DNA of 64,000 nucleotides from Lingula anatina (GCF_001039355.2 NW_019773736.1:747073-811072), one strand, 5' to 3'; positions 1 through 12,839 are shown, counted from the first letter of the stretch. The notes: a model not told the origin generated them from the sequence alone. Made by a program: numbers and translations.

Positions 1-47
1 TATCGTTGTCTTTTTTAATACATATATAAGACACATCTTTAATACAT

Positions 48-50
<3 letters not shown>

Positions 51-85
<35 letters not shown>
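51..85. repeat. (CT)n microsatellite
   Basis: An uninterrupted CT dinucleotide run of about 35 bases is read directly from the sequence. Confidence 0.95.
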
Positions 86-89
<4 letters not shown>

Positions 90-267
90 CTAACCATGCC
101 CCTATCCATACATAATACCCAAAATTTGACTTACTCCAGGCAAAGAATTTGATATTTAATTCCTTGTTGTAATAAAGATATCCCCACTTTCGCCCTAAAT
201 CCCCATCTCTCGGGTGAATTGCAGATTTAGATGTCAGTCTCTTTGTACATGTATATACATCAGGCCC

Positions 268-520
268 GTACCCGGGGGGGGGGGGGGGGGTTCGGGGGGT
301 TCGAAAAAACCCCCCCTTTTGGCCCCTTTTTGCTAAAAGGCCCCCCTGGGGAAAATTTGATTTGGGAAAATGCGGTTTTTTTGGGAAAAGGCCCCTTTTT
401 TCAAAAAAAAAACCCCCCTTTTNAAAAGGTCCACTCTGGGTAAAATTTGATCTAGGTACATGACGTTTTTATGGGAAAAGGTCCACTTTTTCAAAAAAAG
501 AACCCCCCTTTTGAAATTGC
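268..520. repeat. C/G-rich tandem repeat with one undetermined base
   Basis: A poly-G run (about 271-290) is followed by two related units of about 89 bp. Their shared starts AAAAGG lie at 335 and 424, and each contains AAAATTTGAT, GGGAAAAGG and a run of A then C then T. The single N at 423 lies between the units, so the copy number may be an assembly estimate. The ORFs on both strands here are by-products of the low complexity. Confidence 0.7.
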
Positions 521-3132
521 TGGCTACGGGCCTGTACATGCATATAAGCACAATAATAATTATTATCATTTTAATTAGTTCAAGTGCTTTTTAGAAGGCA
601 ATAACCCAACAGATGGGGCCTATGTATAAAAATACATTGCAAGTATGCAATTGAGCCCATTCTGACAAAAGTTAGGCTAACTGTCGACTGAAAGACAGTA
701 AATAGGCCTATCTCAACAGTTTCGGTTACGTTATATCGATCGATTATCGATGAACAATCAGCTTCCATGTCGCGCATTCTCCTTTTCTCAACAATGACAC
801 ATCTGAAACGAAAAATCCAATATAATGTAAAAAGCAAATACAAATCAGACCCGAACGTATAGAGGACATTAATACGATATATCGTATAAAATCAACGGAC
901 AGGCAAAGTTGATCCTTTGTATAAACAATTTATATTCCAATTTATTTTGACTCATTTTACATAAGGCGTTTCCTTCTATCCAGTATGCTTTAAAAAGTGC
1001 ATCTACATCTCCAGCGCCGTAGGCTGAGAAAAATGCCTGGTGGGCGGTAGGGAGGAAACAAAACTTGCAAACAGGTTATACGTAGTGCTCCTCCATTACG
1101 TTTGCTGTAAAAGTAAGACTATCATGGACTGAGAAAAACTTAACAGATTATAAACCACTCCCTAAAAATCCTATAATAATTATTTATATTTTTGCAATTA
1201 ATAGGCCTATATGGGAAAATAAAGCAAAGAAAAAGAGAAATACAAGATCAAATGAAATTAACATCATAGAATATATCACCTGTCAAACAGGAAATGAAGG
1301 TGCCTCTAAAACACCGCCCTTCCACCGTCTAATTTATGGGAATGTTCTCACTCTGTTTTGTTTCTTTTTAAAACAAGAGCCTCGATACGAATCTCGATTG
1401 CATAAAAATCTCCGAGTTTAATCGAGTCAATGTGAATGAGTGCTCGGACGCACGCTCTCAAGTGTGTCAAATGGTTTAGGGGTATTGTAACTAAACTTCA
1501 TGTCGACAGGATTCAAGGATATTGCACCAATGTTAATTATGGGGGAGAAAGTATGACTAATTTCCCTTCGATGTTCTCATCATGATTGCATGTTCCCTTT
1601 CAAAGTAAATGCATTAATGTTTCTTTTAAAATTAGAAAGATCCACATAATAAAAATGATAAACACATTCTAAGCACAGATGTGCACGAAATTCAATAATC
1701 AAATTTGCTCATCATTCTTAAACGCCATCCCACACATTCAGAATGACGACATGTTGACGACATGTTGACGACATTAACGCCACCATGCGACTATTTGTGA
1801 GTAAAAGAATAAAAGCGCGAAATTATGAACTTATGATCACACATCAACGGACAAGGCAGCGGGAAGGAGGTCTTGCGTTGCACTCCAACAAGCACAAGGG
1901 GCGCAAAATTCAGCCAATTCTTCAAGGAGACTTCGAATCTCATGCTCATCCTACGTACATCAACGGACCTAAGGATATTGGATATTGGATTCCACGCTTT
2001 ATTGAGTGAGAAATCATCGCTCAATAAAACCAACGCTCAAACAGCATTGAATTACTCTGCGCCTGGTTGTCTAATAACCTTCAAATGATACATTATAATC
2101 ATCATCATCATGTGTTGTGGAACAAAATTTATTTACTTGATACATTTCGCTTTTTATTTCGACTCTGGGCTTGTGCATTAAGTTTTTTTATACCGACTTT
2201 ATCTATCCCTTTGTTTCTGCCTCATTGTGAATTCCTTTGGCACGTTTCTAGGTCGCTATTTCTCTTGCTTTCATTGTGGCTTGAAGCAAAAAGCTGCACA
2301 TGCTCTAGCTACTCATGGCCTCTCTTGTTGTGCATTTGATAATATGCACCATGTGTCTGGGGAGTTCGAAGCAACTGACTTCACACGGTTATTTCACATG
2401 TTTCAGCCGATGTTTTAATTTGTCTTTACATGTATTCTAGTTTCTTTCCTTATTTCATGTACAGATCAGCCAACAGATCCAAGAAGCAGACCAAGGCTAT
2501 GAGATGGGCCAGGGTCGGAAAACTTCAGTTTAATTAACATGTAAAATAACTACCTTCTTTTTCTGTCTGTTAACAGAATCCCGAGGCAGAAAATTACAAC
2601 TTTTGAGAGAACTCCCCAATTTTCATGGCAAGACAAAGTGAATGGGGCAGAGGTTTACCAGTAACACTTTTTCCATAGTGTTTTGTCCTGGGAAGACCTG
2701 CTTTCGCAAAGTAGTGACTTTGCTCATCCCGTGGCCAAACGACTAAGATAGACCAGCGTCTAAGGTTAGTAAATAAGGAATAACTCGACTGTGTTCAAAT
2801 TATCGGGTCGTGTAGATCTTCTTGCGACAAGTTCTTTATATTACACACATTTATCAGTAGCCTAACGTCGTTAAGGTTAACATAGGCCTATAATGAACAG
2901 AAAAATGATTTTCATCGAGTTTCGCAAAATATAGTTGCGTTTCTTTTCGTAACCAAGCCGATGCGATTGATTGACCGACAGCTACTGTCTTATTTATTTT
3001 AGTTAACTGGCAGACACCGGTTGGGCGTTTCTGTGAAGACAGCGCCATCTAGTAGTTATTTCCTGTGCGAGCATTTGCAAGAGCAGCAAAAAACGCAGGA
3101 TGGCTGAAGTCGCATGAAATTGAAATTTTGCA

Positions 3133-6100
3133 ATGTCTGAATCTCGAAGAAAATTTAAAATACCCACTCTGAATGAATTAGAAGGCACAGGCACTCAAAA
3201 ATTTGAGGTATGGAACTTTGACTAGCCGTTTAAAGTTCAATGATATCTACATCGTTTACCAGTAATCGGTCACATTTTCCATTTTACTAATGCTTCTCTC
3301 GTTGAAATGGGGAAACAACTCCACATATTGTAATTTAAATGCTGAAACATATAGGTTGCCTTTAAATTTAGGTATGGGGGTGGGGGTATTCCACAAATAA
3401 TCAAATTTCTTTATCTTTCAAAATTTTTCACAACAAGGTAAATAATAATAGTAATAATTTATTGAGTATTAAAATGTGTACAGTTACATTTTACAAGCTC
3501 TCTAAACTACAATATTACATAAATTGTGCACATAAGCTTAAATAAGAATAACTTCTTTAGATCATTCATATACCAAAATACATATAAGCTAACTACTTCA
3601 TACATGTAGCTCACAATAGTAAGACACAATATAATAATACTGGATGTAGTATTTTGTACAATATAAATTTGCTACTTAGGCATAACTAGGCATAAATGAG
3701 AAGTTATAAGGTTACAGGCATGTCAAGTTAAATCTTTTTGCATCTTTGATTGACCCTCTTCAAGTTAAAACTTTGGTTACATTGTTTTTTCCTTTTAGCC
3801 TGGATCTTTATTTAAAAATGAAAAAGTCCAGCAGTCCAAGAGTGACACAGGAGAGAACAGTTCAAGTGCTAGTGCCAGCATGAAAGCAGGTGCATCTCCA
3901 AGAAAAGCAAAATTTATGACGGCTGCATCACGAAATACACACAAACCTCTTCTCCCAGCCCAGAGCTCCAGTAGGGCTGGGATCAAAGTGCCAAATGTAC
4001 CGCGGACAGAAAAGAAATCAACAACCTCAGCGTCTAGCGGAACCCATGTGCCTCTTTTGCCTGCAGTGTCTTCAAGGACTGCTGATGTTGGAAAGGCATC
4101 AAAGGCTACTAGTCATAATGTACAAAAACTTCCAGTATCAAAACCTGTTAAGATCTACACTAGGATCAGTGACAATGTTGCAGCTCAGAATAATTTAGAA
4201 AGACCTGGGAATGCAACCACATCAACTGTTGGGTAACTTTGCAAAACATGCTCTTTGACCCATCTTGATTATGTTGGATGGAATTCTTTGGTATTTTTTT
4301 TTACGTTCTATATACAAACCTAGAAATATATACATTGTATGTACACATAAAATGTTTCAATCCCCACTGAACATTGCTGTGGATAATCAAGTTGTTGTGC
4401 TCATATGTTTCCAGAACAGAAGACATTGTAGAGGGAGCAGTGAAAAAAACCAAGGCCAATTGTCTGCTTGTTAACCCTAGACAGGTATTTTTCTTCTTTT
4501 TGATGAGAATCAAAATGTATTGAACAGACAGGCAAAGTTAAGAAATAAAATGGGTGTGTTGTAGGTGTTTTAGGGAAATTTATATATTTTCTGCTTTCAT
4601 GCTGAGAAGTAAAGTTTGCATGCATGCTTTATTTCTACACAAGTGAAGCAGATTTAATGTGCACATGTCATTTTCTCTTTATTGACTTTCAGAGAGGAAA
4701 TCCAATTTTAAAATTTGTCAGAAATGTGCCCTGGGAGTTTGATGGTGATCTCATAGCTGATTACAAGATGGGCCAGACCACCTGTGCCTTGTACTTAAGG
4801 TAAGGTGCTGCAGACAAGGTGTAAATTCACCTGGGTTGGTTTATCACCACTGACTGAGTGAACATATTGAAAGAGTAGGCCATCCTTGACAAGTTTATTT
4901 ATGAAAGCACCTGTCAAAACAAATGTCAGTCAGTAAGTTTTGTCACTATTTAGGTGTAGCAAGTCTAGATTTCAGTGATGTGAAAACAATGCATCTGATA
5001 TTGATTTTAGAGAACATAATGGCACTCAACAGTCTTGAATGGTATACAAAGATGTGGTTGTGGGGAATAAGAAAATGTTTTCTTTAAGTTGTGATTTAGC
5101 TTTTTATGCCATGAAAACAAAGAGCTGAATATTTTAAAGTATAGATACTGTAGGTTTATATATCTATTTACAGTTTGAAATACCATAATTTGAATCCAGA
5201 TTACATTCATGAGAGGTTAAAACAGCTTGGGAAACAGTATGAGCTGAGAGTTCTATTGACCCAGGTTGATGTGGTAAGTTAAATACAATCATTTATGCAT
5301 CGTGTTCAAATCTTTACCTTCAACTTAATAACATGGGTCAGATGAAAAGAATGTGGAAAAAGTGATGAGATTTGGCATATACCATTTACAAATAAGAGAG
5401 AATAACTTGTGTTTGATGGGAATGCAGAAAGGGACCCTTACATTTGGCTTATCTTAAAAATGCTAACATTCAGTTTTTAGTTGGACCCAATTTCAAACTT
5501 GACATTTGTTTAAAGCTACCAAATTTGAAAGTAGCTTTTCTTTGACATCCCTGTTATTTATTGTCTTACAGAAAGATCCTCATCATTCATTGAAAGAACT
5601 TGCAAAGATCTGTTTGATGGCTAATTGCACTCTCCTTCTGGCCTTCAGGTAAGATCTGCCTATAATTGATGGTGGTAAATTTCATTGAAATTCATGATGG
5701 GTGAACACAGATATTGAATTACCTAAATGCTATTCCCATTTTTTGTTTACATTTTTTGCATTTATTTGTCCACTGTATATGTTATGTACTGTGAGATGTG
5801 AGGACAAAGTGTTGAATTTTTCATTCCCTTAGCCCAGAGGAAGCTGGTAGATATCTAGAGACATACAAAGCATATGAAGTAAAACCTCCAGATGCAATAA
5901 TGGAAAAGACAGAGGGGGATTACATGTCCAGGGTAGGTACATGTTCTTTCTCAGGCTTAGACTTGTTCATCTGTGTGTAATTTAGTTTTTCTCCAGATGT
6001 TAGATATTTGTTATAATTCTGACATACTGGTTAATGTTGCTATTCATATTTTAAATGCATGTCTTTTAAATTACAAACCTACTGACTTCACACTAAAGAA

Positions 6101-6907
6101 TAAAGTGTGTCCTATAAACCATTACTTGGTTCTTGACTCTTTTGAAAATATTCAAGTTATTTCTCGCTGGTTGTATGATTTATCCCGTATTTTGTGGAAC
6201 TGCTGTTTGATGTTTGTTTGACTGCTGATATGTATATTTTTCACCTTTGTTTCAGCTTACTGATTGTTTGACAACAGTGAAGTCTGTCAATAAGACAGAT
6301 GCAATGACACTGATTTCCAATTTTGGGGTACGTAGCTAAATTGCTTTAAAATTGGTTTTCTTTATAGTATGTTCAGTGTTGTCCTAAGATTGTTTAATTT
6401 CAAAGTATAAGTCAAGTGTTAGAGCACGTTAAGGTAATTTGGCAATTTGTTTCCTTGGTAACAATATAACATATAGATGGCATCTGTTCTTTCAGTCTAT
6501 TGAAAATATCATCAACACATCAGAAGAAGAGCTGTCTTTTTGCCCGGGATTAGGGCCACAGAAGGTCTGTGTAGCTCTGATATATCAGTTACTGCCAGGC
6601 GTAAACTTGTTTTGAGAATCCTTTTCATATTCCTAGCTAGTGCTTGGTTTCAACTTTTTTTTCAAGCTTGCATTCATATTTTTTTTACATACATTTGTTT
6701 TTTGTATATTAAGGAAATAACATGGTAGTCATTGAAAGTATAGAAATTAGAATGCGATTGTAGGTACAAAATCTGTCCCTTTTTATAATTGTCTTAAAGC
6801 ATGTCTCTTTATTGCAGGCACAGAGATTGCATGCACTTTTTCATGAACCATTTTTGAAGAGCAAGAAAAGAAAACTCACCCAGGACAAAAGTGACCCCAA
6901 CGTGTGA
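3133..6907 (+). CDS. ERCC1: ERCC1, DNA excision repair protein (10 exons)
   Basis: ERCC1 is the non-catalytic partner of the XPF nuclease. The heterodimer cuts 5' of lesions in nucleotide excision repair and acts in crosslink repair. Exons: 3133-3207, 3799-4232, 4415-4484, 4693-4799, 5174-5273, 5572-5648, 5833-5932, 6256-6327, 6496-6564, 6818-6907. They sum to 398 codons including the stop, and all introns are GT-AG. Residues from about 190 match the family closely: [14 protein letters not shown] opens the central XPA/DNA-binding domain, [10 protein letters not shown] and [15 protein letters not shown] follow, then [16 protein letters not shown]. The C-terminal tandem helix-hairpin-helix (about 322-385) has [12 protein letters not shown] and [14 protein letters not shown]. 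The first 170 residues (mostly exon 2) are a Ser/Thr/Lys-rich linker, longer than in the roughly 300-residue vertebrate protein and not recognisable. The start codon is the first ATG, with exon 1 giving [11 protein letters not shown]. This N-terminal end is the least certain part. Confidence 0.95.
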
Positions 6908-7217
6908 TCTTGAATACTATATCACAGAAAAGCTATATGGTGCCAGGAGGAAGAAGATATTGTAAATTGCATGTTTCTTTTATGCATCACTTTCATGCCA
7001 TATGCACATCAAACAGTTTATTTATATCCGATACCAAAATGTTCTTATAGTAGTAATACAATGAAGGTTTCTTTGCAAGTGCATACCTTTTGAAATGTTG
7101 AAGATTTTCATGACTGACTATTAAAATGCAACATGTAGTTAGATGAGTTGATGATTATAGGATAATTTGTGAGTAGTTGAAGTTGAAAGTGCTATCTCTT
7201 GCCAATTATTATTATTC

Positions 7218-7250
<33 letters not shown>

Positions 7251-9269
7251 GTTACAAACAAGCTAAGTACATGAATATTGTGAAATGTAATGAGTCTTTT
7301 TACCTCTTATGCCTCTGTGAGAGAAAGGTTACTTTAATGAGAAAATTCTGATTGGTTAGTTTCTGGTGGAGTAGTTTGATAAGACCAACTCCTTGTGATT
7401 GCTATGTTGTAATGATAATATGTGGACAGTTGACCAATAAGGGAGGTGACAAAAACAAAAATTGTGTGCAGTAAAAATGGATAAAATAAGAAAAAAGACC
7501 TCTACTCTACTCTGTCAGTTACTTAAGCCTACCTTAGGAGACAACAAAACCTCAAATTTGAATCAATGCTTTGATGTTTAAGAAAGGTTTGGGTTGTGCC
7601 TACTTTCGGTGACACTTTTATTTCCAATAAGCATTGCAAATGCTGCACACTGGTGCTGGGCTATCTGGCACCCTTGGAGCCTTTTATGATGCTCTGTATA
7701 CAAAGTTGCATCAAAGTCATCATGAATTTCACTATTTGCAATGTAGATGTTTCCTGAACCACATAAGTTGGCAACTGTGGTACCATCCCATTCAACTCCT
7801 GTTGGTACCTTGTTTCTGTTTCTGTTTTGATGACCTGTTTCTGTCAGCTTTGACATAGAAATACCTGAAATTCATTCAAATATATGAGAATCTAAAAATA
7901 TAAAATGCAATGCAGGGAAGATGAATAGGAAGCCTTTAGCTCCCCTTTAGCTCCACAGGTTTTATTATTTCCCTAAAATTGCAAAGCTTTGTTCATTTAA
8001 GCAATTCTTGGCTACTTTAATGATATTCAAAACAACATGGTTCTTATCTCGGCTTTTGCAGGTGTTGCAACTTATCATCGAAGGTTTCCTCAATGAGTTT
8101 CTCCAAATCATAGGCAGAGTCTGTTCAAGGGAATGTCACGCAATTTGCCATTCTTCCATGGGCATAAAGGTCACTTTTGTTTATGCCATCCCTTTGTTCA
8201 ACAGTATGACATTCTTTGTCACCATTTTAACTAAATAGAAAAATTTGTCAGGCAGGCATTAATATCATGTTGTTTTTGTTGTGCCTTCTTTATACTCTCC
8301 ATGGTGTTATCTTTCCAGGTATGTATTATTTTCAAACGAATGCCAAGAAGTTTAAACCCCTCCACCAATCTTACTTCGTCATTATCAGTGCTATGCGGTG
8401 CCTTTACAGTCCGATTTAAAGACAGTACTAGTGCTTATCACATCAGAGTACTGTGAGTTAATATGTTATCAATTACTTGTTTTTGTCATTCACATTCTTG
8501 TACTGCATCCTCAACTTCTTGATCTTGTTCTACATGCCTCCCCAGTCCGTTCAACCCCCCCCCCCCCCCTCCCTCGTGGCTCAACTTGTCAGCAATTCCC
8601 CAGATAACATGTGTTTCTCTGTCTCCCTCCTCCTAGCTGCTGTTGGATACCCTCCTTCCCCCAGATCTCTAACAGATTGACCACTTCTTCCCTAGCCCAC
8701 TTGTCAGATCTTGCTGGAATCTTCTTAACTATGTCTATGTCACCTGGTGTCCTCCCCAGATGTGTCCTTCCTTTAAAAATGCAAAAGCTTCAGTTTAATA
8801 ATTAAAAAAAAACAAAACCTTCATTTAGAAAGCAAAATTGTTTCACAGCTTGGTTTGATCTTTAAAGTGTTTTTAACCCATTCATTTCCAGAACGCCAAT
8901 TGCCTATATATATACCGTATTGCCAGGAAATTTCCAATAAATTACAGTATGATTATTCCTGCTACTCTATTATCCGTAATTTATACAAAAACCATATAAA
9001 ACCTATACTTTTCTGAAAGATAATTGAACTGCCAAACTTCCTGTTACTTTTATTATATTATTATCATACTTTTGAATACCATTGTACATGATAAATGAAC
9101 AAAATATTTAGGATAATCAGGAAAATGAGTGACAAGAGTACTTTCAGCAATGTATATATGCTTATAAACTTCTTAAAACTAGTGATTTCCCTTACAGTTT
9201 TCTGTTGTTTTTAGTAATGTATTTAGCCTTATATATAAACTCCTAAACATTTTATTTAACACAATTTGA
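6908..9269. other. Intergenic region 3' of ERCC1
   Basis: It starts with the ERCC1 3' UTR; an ATTAAA at about 7120 could serve as a poly(A) signal. It then contains an (ATT)n microsatellite at 7206-7249, a poly-C run near 8558, and unsupported short ORFs. A 92-codon minus ORF at 7578-7856 is open but matches no family I know. I see no gene that can be defended. Confidence 0.5.
7206..7249. repeat. (ATT)n microsatellite
   Basis: An ATT/TTA trinucleotide run with one interruption is read directly. Confidence 0.95.
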
Positions 9270-9347
9270 TAGTTCAGAATACATTTATCTATGTTGGTCA
9301 CTTGGGTGTAGTTCAGAATACATTTAGCTATCTTGGTCACTCGGTGT
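9270..9347. repeat. 39-bp tandem duplication at the 3' edge of the piggyBac relic
   Basis: Two adjacent copies (9270-9308 and 9309-9347) both begin TAGTTCAGAATACATTTA and differ at only a few positions. The second overlaps the stop-codon end of the piggyBac C-terminal ORF. Confidence 0.85.
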
Positions 9348-11000
9348 ACTTTCTAACTGTGTGATATATTTCGAAGCACGGCCACACACACAAAGATGGC
9401 TTACTGGGGCACTGTTCACAAATATAACATGTTTCCTTTCGTTTTCCTCTCGAGGTACACACTTTGCACTTCCTTGAAGTAGAATGGGACTTTCCAGTCT
9501 GTGGAATTTTATGTGGAAAATGCCTCTCTTTCAAACTAACCATATCCTCATGTTTCAGCTGCCTCATTGTTGGAGCTCTTACACTTTTACCAAACAGCAG
9601 ATCTGTGATAACACTCTGTTGAAAAGTAAAGAAATCCAGCTTTTTCACACCAGGAGTCTTGTTGTACACAATGTAAGAGTTCAACAAGGATATCTGTAGA
9701 AGATGCAGAAGGACCTTTTTGTACCACTGCCGTGTTTTTCTTGTGGCATCATAAGGCTGAAGCATCTGGTCTGCTTGATCGACAGCACCCATGTTTGAAT
9801 TGTATGAAACAACACAACTCGGTTTCTCAACTTGTTCATTTCGGGCCCCTTCTGTGAACCATACGTGTACTTTCATCATGTTTTGTCGAAACCATATACA
9901 CAATTTTGCTTGACTTCCATTTCACGTACAAGACTGGTCCCGACCGAAGTGCTTTCATGCCACAACCTATGAAAAAATAAAATATATTGTTCTATTACTT
10001 GTATCATTTAAATATATGTTTATACATGATTATTATCAGAATATGAAAGCAGTTAGTATCTACAATCATGTCAGCATAATTCTATTGTATTACAAAAATT
10101 GAAATGTACTGACTATCACACACATAAACTGTGAAGACAGAAAATGACCTGTCAAGTGGAAATAGACACAGTTAGCTGAGTCATTATACTAATACATGCA
10201 AATCTATTACATAAAACATGTCCAAGTACATTGTTTTGTAATACAAAGCATTGCATCTTGATTTACCATTTTCAAACTATAACTCCCTGACTGGCTTTGG
10301 ACATCTGTTTTCCCTGATAGTTCCACAGCAGACGGTTTGCCTTTCTTTCATATACAAGTACAGGTGATGTCCCGAGTACCAGTTATCCATGTACAGATGG
10401 TACCCTTTATCAAGTAGTGGTAGGGTCATAAACACAACTACCTTCTCTGTCATTGTAAGATGTTTGGCATCATCAGGTATAGATGTTTCATTCATGTAGG
10501 TAGGGTCTTCTTTTCCGGCATAAATATGAAATCTGTATGTGTAACCAGAACTCTCACACACATTGTAAATTTTTATCCAAATCTTGCTCGTTTTAGTGGA
10601 ATATATTGTTTGAAAACGAGCTGTCCTTTCCAGAGAAGAAGTAATTCATCTATCGCAACATCTTTCTCGGGTGTGTACACTGATTCAAATATTCCTTGAA
10701 AATGTTCAATGGCGGGACGCGGCTTATACAGTCTGTCTCTGTTTGGAGCATCACGTTGTAGTTCATTGTTATTGTCATTTATATGCCAAAAGCGGAGTAT
10801 TTCCTGGAATCTGTTACGTGGCATCACATAAGAAAACATTGGTGAGTACATAATTGGATTCATGGCCCAGTAGGATTCAATAGTTGGTTTGTCAACAAGC
10901 CCGGTCAACAATTGCAACCCTATAAACTGTTTCATTGTATCTTTGTCTATATCTGACCATGACCTTAGCCGGCTATATTTCTTCAGAGGCCCTCTACTTT
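9337..11000 (-). pseudogene. piggyBac-family transposase relic (DDE_Tnp_1_7 type)
   Basis: This is a cut-and-paste transposase of the piggyBac superfamily. On the minus strand three open blocks follow in family order: about 11000-10573, 10561-10277 and about 9966-9337. The first has PLKKYSRLRSW, KQFIGLQLLTGL, and the first catalytic Asp in DVAIDELLLLWKG. The second has TYRFHIYAG and the second Asp in LYMDNWYSG. The third has the third Asp in NMGAVDQADQM, the RKTRQWYKK motif and a C-terminal Cys-rich zinc finger (C-x2-C repeats ending CFEIYH). All three catalytic Asp are kept. Blocks one and two are separated by a one-base frameshift at about 10570. Between blocks two and three, about 300 bp is non-coding. 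It ends in an acceptor-like TTTTTTCATAG, so it could be an intron, but a stop precedes any donor I can see. The N-terminus is missing. Terminal repeats and TTAA sites were not identified. I call it a decayed copy. Confidence 0.85.
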
Positions 11001-11354
11001 CAGCTTGTCTTATTGTTTGTGCTGTGTCTGTTGCTTTCTACCACCATGAGATCTAAAAATTCATCAGTCACATACAAACGGTAAAAATTTTTTGCGTTTC
11101 AGTCCTTTGAGCTCAAAAACAATATAAACGTATGAAATTGTTGTAAAACTATGCTGTCTTTTAAAATGCTTAAACCACTGCAATCAGTGGATGGGAAGTG
11201 TCAAGTCAATGCTCCTAAAGACGTATGTATATCTTTGACGTAATTGTAGCGTCGTGGCCCTGAAGGGTCAGTTGGTTGTACATACCCTTGCATTTCAGTA
11301 TATGAGCTCTATAACGAAATAAACTTATAAAATTGTTGTAAAGTAAGCTATCAC

Positions 11355-12706
11355 TTATAAATCCTGTTGGTGGGAAATTTTAAATGGAGAGGGCTTTGAC
11401 GAAAGTTGGGGACAAGAGGAACGGGGGTGACTGCCCCTGCAGCCCATGCATTGGTGGGGGAAACGGCACGTGAGCGGGTTGCATGGCTGTCCCTCATTCC
11501 AGCGAAAACAGAAGCCAGGTCTGGAGGCCGATTGTGAGACTTGGTCTTGATCACGTCTCGCAATGAAAGTGACCTCCGCCAATATAACTCCGTTAGGGTC
11601 CTCCCAGTTGAATCCAGGGGACTTTTGCTGTGCTCTGAACTTCTCATCATAGCGACGTCAATTAGGGAATTTGTTGGCCTGCATTTCAAGAATGCAGTTT
11701 GCGTAATGAAGGAGGCTTACAGCTTCCGATGGGAATCGCTGAAGGTGAATGATGCTAAAAACGATGAATGCGCACTGCCATTGATACGGAGTTATCGGAG
11801 AAGAACGCTTGTGTACAGGAGACAACTTAAACGAAATATTCCCGTCGTCGTCGACATTGGGCTGTGTAACGAGTTGTTGGTGCGTAGAAATTTCTGAAGA
11901 AGTAAGTGTATTTGAAGAGGGGGGAGGAGCGACTTCATATCCAGGAACTTTTTAGCCCAGATTTTTTCCCTGAGGTTCTTGGGGACATGCTGGTCTAAAA
12001 GTGAATAGTGACTCTTACCTTGAGAGCCCTGGTCCTGAGCCAAGCCGTGGAGGTGAGTGGGTGGCTGAAACTGTGCCTGGTTAGAAGCAGGATTACCCAT
12101 GTAAACCTGAGAGGACGAAGGACCGGGATTAGAGGAGTAACCCGTGTTACCCTGTGACGACTGACGAACTTGTGACTGGACAGGGTTACCCATGTAACCA
12201 GAGTTACCCATGTAACCCTGTGGGAAAGGAGAGCGTGTTGGGGCAGAGAAACCCATGTTACCCTGCGACGACGTGGAAGGCTGGTCGTGTCCGGAGTTAC
12301 CCATGAAACCCTGCGTCGAAGGTAGCTGAGACGGGGCAGAGTAACCCATGTTACTCAGCATTGCCCTTATAGCCTCTTGGTTCCCGGTGTGCAAAGGCGC
12401 TTGGCCGTGCAGGGAAACCTGACTCTGGATAGGGTTACCCATGTAACCCTGTGAGGTGCCAGATGGTGGGCTGTTTATGACACCCTGAGGAGCTGTATTA
12501 CTTGTGCGCGCATCTGATGTCAGTGATCCGCTAGTAGAGATTGGGTTTAGGGCGGCGGCTGATGAGCTGTTTTGCATATATTGATGGGTGACCTGCGCGT
12601 TTGCGTCTGTCATTACGGAGGTCGCGTACTCCCCGTGCTCCTGCAGAGCTTGCAGGAAGGAGAATCCTTCCATGGGGGGTGTAGGAATATGTGGAAGTTG
12701 GCTCAT
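11355..12706 (-). pseudogene. Gag-like protein of a tyrosine-recombinase (Ngaro/DIRS-like) retroelement, disrupted
   Basis: The minus frame starts MSQLPHIPTPPMEGF at 12706. It runs through a Gln/Ser/Pro-rich region with a recurring G-Y-M-G-N motif about every 15 residues, then enters a conserved segment, VPKNLREKIWAKKFLDM. A one-base shift at about 11925 (in a G/C homopolymer) moves the reading frame. The continuation has YQWQCAFIVF and FPSEAVSLLHYAN, a single in-frame TGA at about 11664, then YDEKFR and a Cys/His zinc segment (C-x8-C-x4-C-x4-H-x-C-x2-C-x4-H-x4-C) ending at about 11400. From memory of the families, the IW..F/D block plus this zinc segment is what the gag-like ORF of invertebrate Ngaro/DIRS elements looks like. 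No reverse transcriptase follows downstream, where the piggyBac relic begins. The family assignment is inference. Confidence 0.65.
12092..12449 (-). repeat. Array of GTTAC-CCAT-GTAAC palindromes at about 46-bp spacing
   Basis: Eight variants of the near-palindrome GGGTTACCCATGTAACCC occur at about 12092, 12137, 12183, 12204, 12250, 12296, 12341 and 12432. Most steps are 45-48 bp. They encode the repeated G-Y-M-G-N of the gag-like protein, so they may reflect protein-level repetition, DNA-level function, or both. Confidence 0.8.
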
Positions 12707-12839
12707 GGTCTGAAAATAGAGAATGATTTGTTGTGACTCCCTGAGCAGAGATTTTAGCCCTGCCAGCTATGTGGGTGAGTGGGGGGTGACTGTATGTGTG
12801 AGTTTGTTTTAGTGTGAGAGGAGTAAAACGATGGAAAAG

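Larger units (their letters stand above)
1..3132. other. Non-coding region upstream of ERCC1
   Basis: I see no convincing gene here. The short ORFs are unsupported: they lack family similarity and overlap one another on both strands. The stretch holds a (CT)n microsatellite at 51-85, a C/G-rich tandem repeat at about 268-520, and otherwise AT-rich unique sequence. The last few hundred bases before 3133 should contain the ERCC1 promoter and 5' UTR, but I see no decisive motif. Confidence 0.6.

Noticed and set aside
7578-7856. 92-codon minus ORF downstream of ERCC1
   Set aside because: Open but without splice context, homologue or neighbour support; could be a decayed element, but I cannot defend it.
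11541-11897. Plus-strand 118-codon ORF
   Set aside because: It lies antisense to the conserved gag-like zinc region, which explains its openness.
12092-12449. CRISPR-like regular spacing of a short palindromic repeat
   Set aside because: The genome is animal, the repeats are degenerate and lie within an ORF, and there are no cas genes; better explained as a coding tandem repeat.
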